Positions 43,040 to 54,690 of a DNA stretch of 64,000 nucleotides are shown here, piece after piece. This DNA comes from Pseudoneurospora amorphoporcata. Lineage: Eukaryota > Ascomycota > Sordariomycetes > Sordariales > Sordariaceae. The notes under the pieces were generated by a model, which was not told the origin of the DNA, did not search any database, and saw nothing but the letters and a program-made list of their open reading frames with translations. How positions within the stretch are numbered: position 1 is the stretch's first letter; the number at the start of each line of letters is the position of its first letter. Both the position numbers and the translations under genes were made by a program. The DNA lies in NCBI GenBank assembly GCA_033297205.1, contig MU859184.1, forward strand, positions 40,688-104,687, given 5' to 3'.

Positions 43040-45028
43040 ATGCCAGCCTTAGCCGTCACTAACTTCAACATTGTGTTGAGCGTCCTAGGAGGATGGATCT
43101 CGCTCTTTGGGCTGGTTTCATACCTCTGCAAGGAGAGCTACTACATGTCTGAAGCCTGCAAGTACATCTACAACACTTCGGCGTCAAAACCTCCGACCAT
43201 TTTCACTAACATTCTTTCACGAACTGTAGTCATCTCCTTATTGGTCGGCGTTGCTTTCTCCCCACGTGCCGCCAACTTCATACGTCCCCTCGTTTACGCC
43301 GACTATGACCCCCTCACCTTGCAGGAAATCACCCTCGCGTTCTCACGGCTCGTCCTCGGCGTGCAGCTTGTCCTCGCTGGCGTTCAACTTCCTAGCAGAT
43401 ATCTGAAAGAGCAATGGCGCCCTCTCACCGTGCTACTCGGCCCTATCATGTTCATGATGTGGATCGCAACCAGCCTGCTCGTCTGGGCTCTGGTTCCCAG
43501 CTTCGGCCCCAACGGCATGGGCTTCCTGAAGGCACTGGTTATCGGCTCGTGCGTCACGCCCACAGACCCGGTTCTCTCCAATGTCATCGTCAAGGGCCGA
43601 TTCGCCGATCATAACGTACCCAAGGAGCTGCAGCGCATCATCGTTGCTGAGTCGGGCGCCAACGACGGACTCGGCTACCCCTTTCTCTTCTTTGCCCTGT
43701 ACCTCATCAAGTATATCGGGCATGACTACCCGGGTGACGGCGCTGGCGCCGGGAGGGCCATGGCGCTTTGGTTCTACGAGACGTGGGTGTACACCATCAT
43801 CCTGTCCATCGTCTACGGCGCCGCAGTCGGCTGGATCGCGAAAGAACTGCTCCACTGGGCTGAGGAGCGCAAGTTCGTCGACCGCGAGAGCTTTTTGGTG
43901 TTTGCCATCTCGCTGGCGCTCTTCATCACGGGCACATGCGGCATGATTGGCAGCGACGACGTGCTTGCGTGCTTCATCGCGGGCAACGTGTTCACCTGGG
44001 ACGACTGGTTCCGACTGGAGACGCTCGATGACTCGCTGCAGCCCACCATTGACATGCTGCTCAACGTCACCATCTTCATGTGGTACGGCGCCGTGTGCCC
44101 CTGGGAGATGTTCCTGCGCAACGGTGTCGGTATCCAAATCTACCGGCTCATCGTGCTGGGCATCCTGGTTTTGTTATTGAGGCGCTTGCCGTGGGTGTTC
44201 ATCGCGCACAAGATCCCGTGGGGCCGCAAGATTATTCCCCAGATCGAGGGCGCGATGCAGGCCATCTTCGTGGGCTTCTTCGGCCCCGTGGGCGTCTCGG
44301 CTATCTTCTACCTGTACATCACGCTCGAGTTCCTAAGGGGCATGGACGGCCCTGACGGAGAACCGCGTGAGGACATCAAGGACTTGGCGGAGACGGTGGT
44401 GGTGGTGGTTTGGTTCATCGCTATCTGCAGCATCGTCGTTCACGGCCTTAGCATCCCTGTGGGAAAACTCGGGTTCCATCTCCCTCGCACGCTCTCCAAG
44501 GGTCTCAGGAGCGGTAACGCATCACCCTCGCGCTCGGTGCTTCCGGAATCTAGGCGCTCTAGCGGCGGACCGTTGCCGTCGTTTAACATTGGCAGCCGGG
44601 TCAATACCTTCATCACCGGCATGAGGCACCGGCGATCCCAAGACGGACATGATGCAGAGAGACATGGTGAAGTCGACGACAACAGTCAGCAAGGGATTTC
44701 GTTGACACGTCCCGTTTACAGAATCGGTGGAACCATTATTCGCCATCAACCTGCCTCTGAAGCTAGTACTGCTGAATCAGAGGCACAGGGTGCACCTCAA
44801 CCTAGGCTTGGTACTACTTCTGCCAACTCGAGCAGTTCGATTCTGGATAGCGAAAGGCGAGGAAGAGGTGTTTCGGCCACGCACACGCCGGCGGCTCGCG
44901 AGGCGGCGGCTTCCAAGTCTCATAGCCGAGCGCCGGGACGGTCTATTCGCTTTCCGGATGATAACAGCCAGGGTGTTGGGAGCGCGCCAACGCTTGTCGG
45001 TGGGAGCACGGTTGATGTCAAACAGTAG
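43040..45028 (+). CDS. NHA1: Plasma-membrane Na+(K+)/H+ antiporter, NHA1/SOD2 family (CPA1)
   Basis: Exports Na+ and K+ in exchange for protons; salt and pH tolerance. Conserved membrane core of about 12 helices, with TPTDPVLS and ESGANDGLGYPF (the conserved Asp-containing ion-binding helices, about 43555-43685) and SDDVLACFIAGN. A long hydrophilic C-terminal tail follows from about 44470 (Ser/Arg-rich), as in fungal Nha1. Read unspliced it is 662 residues, but residues between MSEA and ISLLVGVAFSP do not fit the family. A 72-nt GC-AG intron at 43158-43229 (donor GCAAGT, branch CACTAAC, acceptor TGTAG) would restore the family-like MSEAFISLLVG and give 638 residues. That splice is my preferred model; it keeps frame either way. 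Confidence 0.94.
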   Translation: MPALAVTNFNIVLSVLGGWISLFGLVSYLCKESYYMSEACKYIYNTSASKPPTIFTNILSRTVVISLLVGVAFSPRAANFIRPLVYADYDPLTLQEITLAFSRLVLGVQLVLAGVQLPSRYLKEQWRPLTVLLGPIMFMMWIATSLLVWALVPSFGPNGMGFLKALVIGSCVTPTDPVLSNVIVKGRFADHNVPKELQRIIVAESGANDGLGYPFLFFALYLIKYIGHDYPGDGAGAGRAMALWFYETWVYTIILSIVYGAAVGWIAKELLHWAEERKFVDRESFLVFAISLALFITGTCGMIGSDDVLACFIAGNVFTWDDWFRLETLDDSLQPTIDMLLNVTIFMWYGAVCPWEMFLRNGVGIQIYRLIVLGILVLLLRRLPWVFIAHKIPWGRKIIPQIEGAMQAIFVGFFGPVGVSAIFYLYITLEFLRGMDGPDGEPREDIKDLAETVVVVVWFIAICSIVVHGLSIPVGKLGFHLPRTLSKGLRSGNASPSRSVLPESRRSSGGPLPSFNIGSRVNTFITGMRHRRSQDGHDAERHGEVDDNSQQGISLTRPVYRIGGTIIRHQPASEASTAESEAQGAPQPRLGTTSANSSSSILDSERRGRGVSATHTPAAREAAASKSHSRAPGRSIRFPDDNSQGVGSAPTLVGGSTVDVKQ

Positions 45029-47412
45029 GTTTGCTGGGCTGGTCGAATCATGTCGTCGGTATGTCGCAAGACCATGTTAGATAAAGGAAAAAAAGGGGGG
45101 GGGGGGGGGGGGGGGTTGAAGAGGAGACGTTTTAACGGAGACGTTGTAGAGGAGACGTTGAAGGGGAGAAGTTGGAAAAAAAAAAAGGTTGAAGGGGGAA
45201 AGAGAGGGAGGCGGGTCGGGTATCGGATCTGACGAGAAGCTTATAGATTATAGGGGGTAGAAGCTTTGTTTTGAAAGGGGTAAGGGGAAGTAGATGGGGT
45301 GGAGTGTATCTTGGATGGGCAGAATCTGGATGACCACCAACTTTAGACGATGGTCAACACCGTGAGAACAGAAAAGTGCTTAGCAGACGCACATGGAAAT
45401 AAACGCAAATGCCAGAGTACCCTTTGACGTCACCAGCTCCTTAAGCAAGTTGACTATTATCTTTCCATTCACTACAAAGTGTCCTGTATTTTGCCAAACG
45501 CACTCTTCCCCTCCCGCCGGTCACGAGCCCCGGTCCCAACGACTTCCGGTTATCAAAACCCCGCAGACCTCCGTTAACCGATCGGCACATCCGCACCACA
45601 TCCGCACAGCACCCGGTCCGCCCCCTCCACATACCGGGCCGGTTCCGATGGGCCGGGCCATCGTCGCTCGGTTCAATTCCGACTCCGCAGCTCCGCAGAT
45701 GATCCGGATTGTTTGGCCGATCACTGTTCGGCTAGCCCTAGTGTCTAGTGTGGTGACAGTGTGGTGTCATTTTTTAGTGTAGTTAGCGTCCCGGCCGCGG
45801 AGGAAACTAGCGGCTGTTGTTGGTCCCTTGATTTTCCCCTCTTTGGAGGCTGTCAAGAAGTGATCATGTTGCATCCTGGCATGCATGATTTTTCTTTCTC
45901 CTACTACGAATCAGTTGGCTAGTAGGTGCTAGGACCCATCCACGCTGTGTGTGACTCAAGACGTTGAGAGAATCTTGTTAGCTCGAGGTTTCGTGCGGAT
46001 TTCGTCAAATTTTTGTTCCCTCCTCTTTCTCTTTTCACCCTCTTGCATCTTGGTCATCTTGGCGGACCAGTCGAGCTGGAGAAGATTTCCGGAACCGCGA
46101 AGACGGTGCTGAGATGTTTTGTAACTCGCAGACTCGCTGCCCAACAGCCAATATTGACTCCACCATGAAAGGAGACGACGATTTTTCTTCGACCTGTGAG
46201 ATATCTGCGTGTTATGATATGTGCACAATTGGCCTCATTGCTAACAGTCATCCGGCATCTTTCCGTGATATCTAGTTAGTGCCGCAATCCCCACAAACAC
46301 TATCCACTGCCCACCCAACAGCTCAGTCGTCAGCCACTCTCACTTTTCCATTTGTGCTTGATAGGGCGCCCCCTGGAGCTCCACTCTTTTTCGCTTCATG
46401 TTCGTTGCGCCAGTTCATCCCCGCCCCGGGCCTCGTCGACTCCCGCTCCAGCCCACCACCATTTTGGCACTTCCACTTTCAAGTTCGTCCCCTCTTCTTC
46501 CCACCTCATTATTGGATGTGATCCCCGACCCGAGCCCGTCACCTATTGCAGGCCAGTCACGGTTCGCAACCAGACTCTCTGGTTTTTAGTTCCTCTAACA
46601 GCATTTGCCTCTCTCCCGCTCCCACCAGAAACTAGAAACTGGAAACACCAAAAACCGCCTCTAACACCCGACACCCACCTCCTTCATAAACAGACGTAGC
46701 CGGCAATTGCGCGCCCCTTGCATCTCGCGTTACCTCAAATATCTCTCGTCGCAACAACGAGTCCCGATTACCGAATAATCCGTCGTCCCTTTTGTTGTCG
46801 CTCGTCCCGTCGCCGATTGCGCTCCTTTGCCGTCCACATCTTCTTCCAGCTTGCTCTTCCCGCTTCGCTCGCCAGCTGCTTGCGACATCTGCACCGTCAA
46901 TTGACCCCCCGCTTCTCATTTTCGCTTACCGCCTTTCGATCTCGATTTGCTGTCCGCGAAACACGTCGCTACTTTCCGCGAAACACATCGCTACTTGCTC
47001 CAGCCCATCATTTCGACACTGCATCATCCAGCTCCACCACCTGTGAAGCTCGAATCGCCCGTACAAGTTTTCGATTTCTCCTTTATATACTTGCCGCGAT
47101 CGTCATCTCGTCGGGGGACACATTGACTTGTTGCACTCCCGCGACCCACGACCGCGATTCTGCCCTGCGCCGCACGAAAGCAGATGGCAACGGGCTGCCA
47201 CGAGACCCGCCACGACTAGGAAACGGAGCGCCAACAACATCAACACCACGTGTTACCAAGTCATCCCATCTTCGACCGACGCGGAAGAATTTCATCTGGT
47301 TCAAGGCCGGATCACGACGGGTACCGGTAACAGCCACACCGGTTGGCTTCCGCAAGCTGTTCCACTATAGCACATCATCGACAACGTCCACTCATCATCG
47401 CAATCGAGAGCC
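45029..47412. other. NHA1 3' flank and long pyrimidine-rich leader of the MGA2-like gene
   Basis: Contains a 21-G run (45095-45115) followed by imperfect GGAGACGTT repeats (45124-45165). From about 46280 to 47412 the sequence is strongly C/T-rich with few purine tracts, typical of promoter and long 5' leader in these fungi. Frames there (for example 46718-47467 +, which overlaps the next start) look like chance frames in the leader. Confidence 0.5.
45095..45115. repeat. 21-G homopolymer
   Basis: Uninterrupted G run preceded by an A-rich stretch, shortly after the NHA1 stop codon. Confidence 0.9.
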
Positions 47413-50400
47413 ATGCCAAGCTTTAATAACAACAGGTCGGGGGAGAACGACTTCGCAGAATTTCTAAATGTCGATGGATATCAGCCCTGGTCGAACCAAG
47501 AAGCTCCCGATGGCGCTCTTGCTGGTACAGATTTCAACATGAACCAGGCATGCATCTTCGATTCTGACGACATGAGTCCCGCTGCCAGTCTCTACGGCGC
47601 GTCACAGTTCACGGAAGCCTCACACTTTACGGCCGAAAACACCCCGTTCGATCTTGACCAGCAACTAGACCAGAACTATCAAGACGGCTACCGATCACCG
47701 CAGATGCAGTTCGCTTCGCCGGATGTTCAGACGAGCCCGGAATCCGCACCCGCCACATCAAGGAATTCCATGTCTTCGTCATCGACGTCGATGGACAGTC
47801 TCACTATTGACCCTTCCGATATTAAGCCGACCGAGGTCACACCAGCACACACCAACGAATTCATGGCCAGTCCGTACGACAACAGTCCCAGCCCAGTTGC
47901 TTCGATGCGAGATGGACTATCACCACAAACCCCACGCAACCCACAACCTTTGATGCAATATGTAGCGCCTGAACAGGCTCAGAGGGTGAGTGATTCTGTG
48001 ATTTGACTTGTTGTCAGAAAATTCTAATTACTTTTGCAGCATTACTCCATGGTTCAGCCCGATGCTATGGTAACAGACGGACCCCAAGAACAATCTTCAG
48101 GGATAAACATGGCGACTGCCCAACACATGTCGCAGGTCATCCCGGGGCCGGTTGCCAACCTACCGATGCATGGCATACCGCAGTTCATGGTACCCGGCTC
48201 GCACTGGCCAGCATTTACCTATAGCATTCCACATATGCCGCCTGATGGCCGTGGCATTTCGTTCATGCCGCACGGGATGTCCATGAATATTCCTCAGATG
48301 CCTAGCGGCTTTGGCGGTCCTCCCTATCACCTAGATGTCCTACTGATGGACAGGATGCGGAAGAAAGACGGGGCTGGAAACGCCAACGGAGATGTCGAAA
48401 TCCCCAAAATGAGAGTTGAGACACAAGCCAAGTACAGGCTCGCTCTCTTTCCTCTTCCTCAAGGCGTCAAGAAACTTCACCTTCCAACGCAATACATCAG
48501 CAAGGTCAAGCAGATGGCTCGACCTCTTCCACCACCATCGCCTGAGAGACTGGAGTTGCATGCCGTCGTTGTTTGCACGAGCGCAATGGAGAATCCCGAT
48601 TTGAAGAAGAAGGCTCTAATGCGAGCCCGCTTGGGTGCGCAACGTCAAGTCAAGGGGGAACCGAGGCCGGATACCGAAGATGAGCTGCCGGGCCATGATG
48701 GTGGCGAGATTCGAATTTGTCAAAAGTGTATCAGGCGTGAGTCGAAGCGAGCTGGGCGGAAGAAGGTGAAAAATGTGGAGGAAGACGAATATTGGCGATC
48801 CTTCGAATCGGACAGGATCATTGTGTTCAACGCCGCCGAAATTCAGGAGTGGCATGAGCCAAAGCCTGAAGAAGTGAACGCCTACCACGTGGAATTCTAC
48901 ATCAGAATAGCGTGCTATGGCCGCCACCACAACGATAAGAAGAAAGGTTTCCAGGTCATTTTCACCATCGTCGACCATGAGGGCAACTACATTGCCCAAC
49001 AGCTTTCGTCCCCGATCGTCATTACCGATGATCACAAGACGCGAGACTCTCCGCAAGTGGACGACGAGTTTATTCCAGACCAACCGCAGAATGGCACTGT
49101 TAACCCTCCTGCTTCGAACGGACGACCCACTCCTCCTCCTCCTTCTCACGAAATCCAACCACAGCTCAAGCGAAAACAGCCCAGTGCTGTACCTCCGGTT
49201 GCCGTTACTACGCCTAACCAAGAGATCCCTCAGCCCCCATCACCAATTCGACCAATCACAACTTCGAGCAAAAAGAGAAGAGTTGGCAATCTTACGATGA
49301 CACCAGTAGAACCGATCGCCCCAATGCCCCCACAGCAAGTATCCAACGCGGCGGCGGTAGCTAAACCAGCATCATCAGCCTCGGCAGCCTTTATCCCGCC
49401 AGTTCAGAGGCATTTTTCCCGGCCTTCAGACGCGAGCCAACAGCAGTTTAACCCACCGCCCCTTGTTACTGGCGCAGCGACGATGTCGTACACTGGCGGC
49501 TCGCCGCCTTCAAACGATAATAACGATCAAGCAATGTTCACCTTGCCCGGCAACCAGGGTCTCAGCTTCTTCGCCAATCCCACATCAGGAAACCCAAGTC
49601 GCGCTCAGAGCCCAAGTCATTGGCAAAACACCAATGGTGGTAATTTACTGAGCCCCCTTATGCGCTCAGCGGTGGGCAGCCCATTCGCGACGGCGCCAGC
49701 ACCAGCTCCCGCACCGGTTGCTAATCCAATGCCTTCTGCGGAAGCTCCCGTTCCTGTCAAACTGTTCAAGGTAATCCCGCATCAAGGATCGGTGGATGGC
49801 GGATTTGAAGTCACAGTGCTGGGTGGCGGCTTTTCCCAGGGCATTGTAGTCATGTTTGGCGGACGGCAGGCCACGACGACGACGTATTGGGGAGCAGAAT
49901 CTTTGGTGTGCCTGGTGCCTCCAAGCGATACACCTGGCAAGGTCCAAGTTACCTTCAAGAATCACCAGGTGCGCGGGCAACCAGTATACTTCGAATATGT
50001 CGATACAAGGTCCGACGAACTGGCCAAATCTGCGCTTGTCTGCTTGGCTCAGAAGATGGGCAAAGATGTTAATTCTTTCGCCAATGATCTCATTCAAAAC
50101 TTCAACAACGAGAGTTCTGGTTCGTCTTCCTCCGGTGCTCCTACCTATAACCACGGACACTTCGAGAACTACATTCTCAACGTTATTGAGGCGATTGATC
50201 TGGACGATACTCCGAATAGCAAACCGAACTGGAATCTTGCTAGCGGTGCCACCAGAAAGACCATGTTACATTTGGCCTGCTCTCTTGGTCTTCGCCGGTT
50301 TACTGCAGGCCTCTTGGCTAGGGGTGCGAACCCTGATAGTCGGGACAATGGCGGTTATACTCCTCTTCACATGGCTGCTCTCAATGGCCATGCTGAGATT

Positions 50401-51663
50401 GTACGACTTTTGGTTGCTCATGGTGCTGACCACACGCTCCGGACCTTATCCGGCTTCACGGCTGCGGACGTGGCTAAGACGCCAGAGGTTGCCCAGCGTC
50501 TTGCAACTAACCGACTACACAGCAGGTCTCGCAGTCTCGGATCACTACCTAGCCGGGCTACTAGTACCAGCAGCTTCACGTCACTCCAGCAGACGACGGC
50601 AGCCATGTCGTCTCTGGCCCTCGAGAGGCCGGTTAGCGAGTCTACAGAGCGGGAAGATTCTTCGGAGTTCCCATCAGATGTCGAGGATTCATCGGAGGAC
50701 AGCGAATCGACAGATGGTGACGATGAACCCGTTCTCGAAATGCGCCGTAGCAGCATCGCATCGCCGCCAGCAGCCGCCGAGAATATTACTGAGCCGCAGC
50801 GACCCTTTGCTGATGGTCTTGGTCCGGCTGCTGCTGTTAATGCTATCATGGCTCAAATACAGCAGTTGCAGCACACAGCAATGCTTCACCTCCAGAACTT
50901 CCCTCAGCTACCGTTCATGCTGCCTCCAGTAGTACACTACATCCCAGCGTTGCCTGGTTACCAGACAGCCCAACGCCTTGCGGCCACCGTCGTTCCAGGA
51001 ATTACCGCACCAAGGCCAGAACCAAACACCACCCAAGTAACGTCCTCGCCGCCTCCTGTCTCGAAAGAACCTGCAGGCTGGTTCCACAGTCTGATGAGCA
51101 ATAACAATAACTCTGTTCCTCCACCCTCTTATGATGAGAGCTGTGGCAAGGGTCAGAGCAGGTTCCCAGATGAGAAGCAGGCGTCGATTGCGATGGCTGC
51201 GGCCGAAGCTGCGGCAGACGAGAAGTGTGCTGCCATGTTCGATCAAGCCGGCAGCAGCAGCAGCATGACGATAGAGACAACAACGGCCACGACAGTCGGA
51301 GTGGAAATCGACGTGCAAACGGAGATTAATGAGGAGGCTGAAGTAGAGACGTCGCCCGAGCTACCCGTCATGCTTGAAATTGGTCGCAAGAACGCCGTCA
51401 CCAAGGAGCAGCAGGAGAACCTACGCCGGGCGCATTCCGTGAAGAAGAAGGAGCTGAGTAGGGATAGGAACCTCTATCTTATCTGGATCCCTCTCCTTCT
51501 CGTCACACTCTTCGCCACGGTCTTCAACGAACACCACTCTATCTGGAACATTTTGCAGATGGCTCTGGAATACGTGTTTGGTGCCACACAGCCGCTGGAG
51601 AATCAGTTGATCACACGGCCACAGCCATTTTCTGAGCTATTGCAGGAACCAGTGGGTGTGTAG
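47413..51663 (+). CDS. mga2: MGA2/SPT23-like membrane-bound transcription factor (IPT/TIG, ankyrin, C-terminal helix)
   Basis: Homologue of the yeast ER-anchored regulators that, after Rsp5-dependent processing by the proteasome, activate the fatty-acid desaturase gene and hypoxia genes. Exons 47413-47985 and 48040-51663; the 54-nt intron (GTGAGT...TTCTAATTAC...TTGCAG) is phase 0, giving 1398 residues. Order: Ser/Pro/Gln-rich N-terminus; a conserved fungal block (VETQAKYRLALFPLP... and ARLGAQRQ, about residues 320-530); IPT/TIG domain at about residues 763-847 (KVIPHQGSVDGGFEVTVLGG); ankyrin repeats at about 924-1011 (TMLHLACSLG, GYTPLHMAALNGH); acidic stretch; PPSY at about 1219-1222; C-terminal hydrophobic segment at about 1336-1352 (LIWIPLLLVTLFATVF) that would anchor it in the ER or nuclear envelope. 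Confidence 0.93.
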
Positions 51664-54030
51664 AAGAAGAGGATTTATTCAACCATGAGTTGAAGTGGAT
51701 TTGGCGTCGATTCGTTTGAGTTTCTTTTCATATATCGCCGGGATCTTTTCCGTCTCTTTATGGTTGAAAGATTTTTGTTCAGCATTCGCTATGGCTAAAT
51801 ACTCTTCTCTCCCGTGCATAGGCTGGTATCATGCTTTCGCCTTGCTGACTGGCACTTGCATTTGCAATTGCACTACATGCATATAAATTACATATACACT
51901 TCGGATGAAAGAGGGTCTGGAATAAACAGTAGTGGGGAAGAAAGGTTTGGTTGGCGGGAAGTGTTGGAAGGAAGAGAAGGGAGGGAAGACGGAAGCATGA
52001 TATGATATAACAGTGTCAAGGGACTAATGACCTTGTTTGAAGATATTTTGTTTCCAAATATTGTTATTTTCCCCATCCAGCAGAGAAGATATGAAAAGAG
52101 ATAAAAGGCGATATAAATATTATAGCCGATAATGCTCTGGAGAGCAGGGCCGGCGTTGGTAGTGACAGGAACTCGGTTTGGTTTTCAAGAGACAATGATG
52201 TGGATTTGACAATGAATGGTCTTCGACAGTGTATTCGTTCATCTTTTGGATATCGGCTTTGGCTAGTCATTGCAAGGGCGATGAAAGGGGACAGGGGCAC
52301 TGCCATTACCTATAATGCCAAAACGGAGACCTAGAAGCAATGAATAGAACATAGTACAACGGAAACCCAATCCACTTGCTTTGGTACCTGCTTGATGGTC
52401 TACGGGGCAAGGAGTGGATGCTCTACCACTGAGTTTTCAATGTTCTCCGGGTTAATGGGAAAGGGGGAAACCTGTCTGCCTAGTATATCGTGTCACCCCA
52501 AAAGTACAATGGCCAGAAGCTAATATATGAGGATAGCTCAGGGAGTCGTTATACCACCAATCCAACTTTGTCTGACACAGCATACCTACTTAGCTTTCCG
52601 TCTGCCTGCATGATATGGCATTGAGGAGCACTCAATCCATTCACGTCAGTCCAAGTGATTTCTCGTCTGAAATTACACGACGCCAAGTTTGTTATCGATG
52701 TCCCCTCACCCCAGCAACCAACTTCACTCGCTGACACGGCTAGGGACTTCTTATACATCCTCCTTGCTTGTATCTAGTAAGAATTAAACGTGGGAGTTGA
52801 TGAGAAACGGGAAGATGCACATACACAGAAAGACAATCACAACCATATACTGGTCCTGATGCTTGATCCTGATTCCGTCCCCTCAATATATGTACCTACC
52901 GTTCCTCAAACACGGTGTAACTTACATTGCGTAATTGCTTGGCGGTACCCGTCGTTTACTTATTGCGGGCCGCTCGCAGATTCGCTGCTTGCCCGCACGT
53001 AAGGCAGATAGGGGAGGAAACTGGTGACTCGAGAGAGTGGAATGTGTAGTTCGGCATAGGAAAAAAAGAGAAGAAGAAGAAGAAGAAGAAGAAGAAGAAG
53101 ACGAAGCTGAAGCGAGCAGTATGTTGAAAGGCAGGGCCAAGCCCGCCTTTAATACAACACCAAGAAAAGCCCACTTGGAGACCACATCTTTAACAAACAA
53201 ACCAGGCCCCATTCATGGTGAATTTCAAGGGCAGGTTTGAAGAAACCAACCACCAACAACCCCGCCTTTGGAACGTTTGACAAACACCCAACCCAATTTA
53301 CCAATGTTAATCTTCCACCCGTCGATCAGGGACACAAGCACAAAAAGGGGAGCGGTTTTGTAGTTGCTGTCATACAAACAACACTGTTGGGGGAATCTCA
53401 CAATATACATATTCAGGATGTGCATGTGGATGGATAGTGTAATATGTAATGTGTGCAAGGACAGCCGACAGACACTTGAGGCGGGACGGGAATCTGGAAC
53501 ACGAAAGATTACTACTCCTCGTGACCTTTGCCAATGGCCGACAGACTTTGGTGGTTTGGTTTTGTGAGATCGGTGAGATGAGAATTTGGCAATTCTCTCT
53601 CTCCCGGTTGTTGCTACCCTTCCTCGGATCCAAGTGTCGTGGCCTGTTATTACTGCACTATCTTCATTCAGTGATTTTAGGCGGTAGCTCAGTTAGTAGA
53701 ACATAGTTTCGATGGCTTTAGCCGGTTCATTAACGCGGGCAGTTCGTCGGATCTTGTCAGGCAGTCCACCTTTCTGAGGCAGGAACGAAAACTAAAGATC
53801 CAGACCTGACCTCCACCTCCGGGGAGGAAAGCGCAAAAATGGGCAAAGAATCTCAAGCGCTCTCTGCGGTGTTAACTGTGGTGTTTCAAATGCAAGCGGC
53901 TACCCGAAGCCATGCATTGTGCTTATCGATTGGCAACCGAAAAGAATGATGGACAAGTGCCATGGGGACCGCGCTGTTTGAACCTTTCTCGCTGAATTAG
54001 CCATTCCCTTCCACAAGTGTAGGTAGGTAG
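51664..54030. other. Intergenic region after the MGA2-like gene
   Basis: No gene supported. Contains a GAA triplet run at about 53069-53101 and a tRNA-like A-box sequence near 52420-52433 without a matching B box (see rejected list). The first few hundred bases are likely 3' UTR. Confidence 0.5.
53069..53101. repeat. (GAA)n microsatellite
   Basis: About eleven consecutive GAA/AGA units on the plus strand. The frames through it (poly-Glu or poly-Ser) are not considered genes. Confidence 0.85.
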
Positions 54031-54690
54031 CAGGTGGTGGTAAAAATGGGGTGTGCACGGGCAGCGCTAACAGCCCGCTCGTCACAGCGTACCAACGCAA
54101 CCACCCCACCTTACACCATACTTTCTAGAGTACTGAGCTCGTCGTCGTTGTCGCATTCAAACAAATGAAGCTATTTACAGATTCATCATCTCTCGAATTG
54201 ATCCTCATCCTCTACTACGTTGTCTTCGTGATCCTTTGGGAGTTTCTCACGCGCAACCACCCGACCACCATTCGCGACGACATCCTTATACCTCTGGCGA
54301 ACCGACCGCACCCAGTCGTCGATGGTTTCTTGCTTTAACTCCACTTAATGCGGGATACGGTATTTCGATGGCATTGTTCGAACTCTGCGATTTCTTCCAA
54401 CTTTACAGAAATGCCACGAGTCTTCTGCAAAAAATCCGTAAAATCGATCAGATGTTTAATGCCAGCCTTCTTCGGTGTATCAAATATTCCAGGCATTTCG
54501 AAAAGCGTAAACACCAACAAAGAGATCATGAGAAATCAAGAAAGTAAACAAAACAATCGACTGAAACCGAAGATATTTACGCTCTCATCAGAATATCTAC
54601 GACGCAAATGGGCCTGTTTGGTGGTGACAACTTGGCCGTTAGCGTGCCTTAGCCGCCAAGCGGTGCACACCCCATTTTTACTGGCACCTG
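54031..54690 (-). mobile_element. 660-bp Tc1/pogo-like DNA transposon relic
   Basis: The ends are inverted repeats: left CAGGTGGTGGTAAAAATGGG, right (reverse complement) CAGGTGCCAGTAAAAATGGG. Both continue GTGTGCAC and then partly match over about 50 bp. TAGGTAG is found just before the left end (54024-54030) and two bases after the right end (54693-54699). The minus strand encodes a short N-terminal transposase-like piece (ATG near 54498, MPGIFDTPKKAGIKHLIDF, then a helix-turn-helix-like FEQCHRNTVSRI) that stops at 54335. No DDE core is present, so this is a deletion derivative. Family placement rests on the TIR style and this short segment. Confidence 0.68.

Noticed and set aside
43433..44137. 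234-codon minus-strand frame inside NHA1
   Set aside because: Shadow frame of a GC-rich coding region; the plus strand encodes the conserved antiporter core.
45660..45700. B-box-like GGTTCAATTCC
   Set aside because: No upstream A box and no cloverleaf.
46718..47467. 249-codon plus-strand frame overlapping the start of the MGA2-like gene
   Set aside because: Low-complexity Arg/Thr/Ser composition in a pyrimidine-rich leader and no domain; the downstream ATG opens the conserved protein.
48034..51663. MGA2-like protein starting at 48034
   Set aside because: There is no ATG there; TTGCAG is the 3' splice site, and the upstream exon 47413-47985 joins in phase.
52380..52450. Possible minus-strand tRNA (CTCAGTGGTAGAGC A-box-like sequence)
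   Set aside because: No B box at the right distance and no acceptor or anticodon stem can be formed.
53675..53745. Possible plus-strand tRNA (GGCGGTAGCTCAGTTAGTAGAAC)
   Set aside because: The start resembles a tRNA D-arm, but no pairing acceptor stem and only a poor B box follow.
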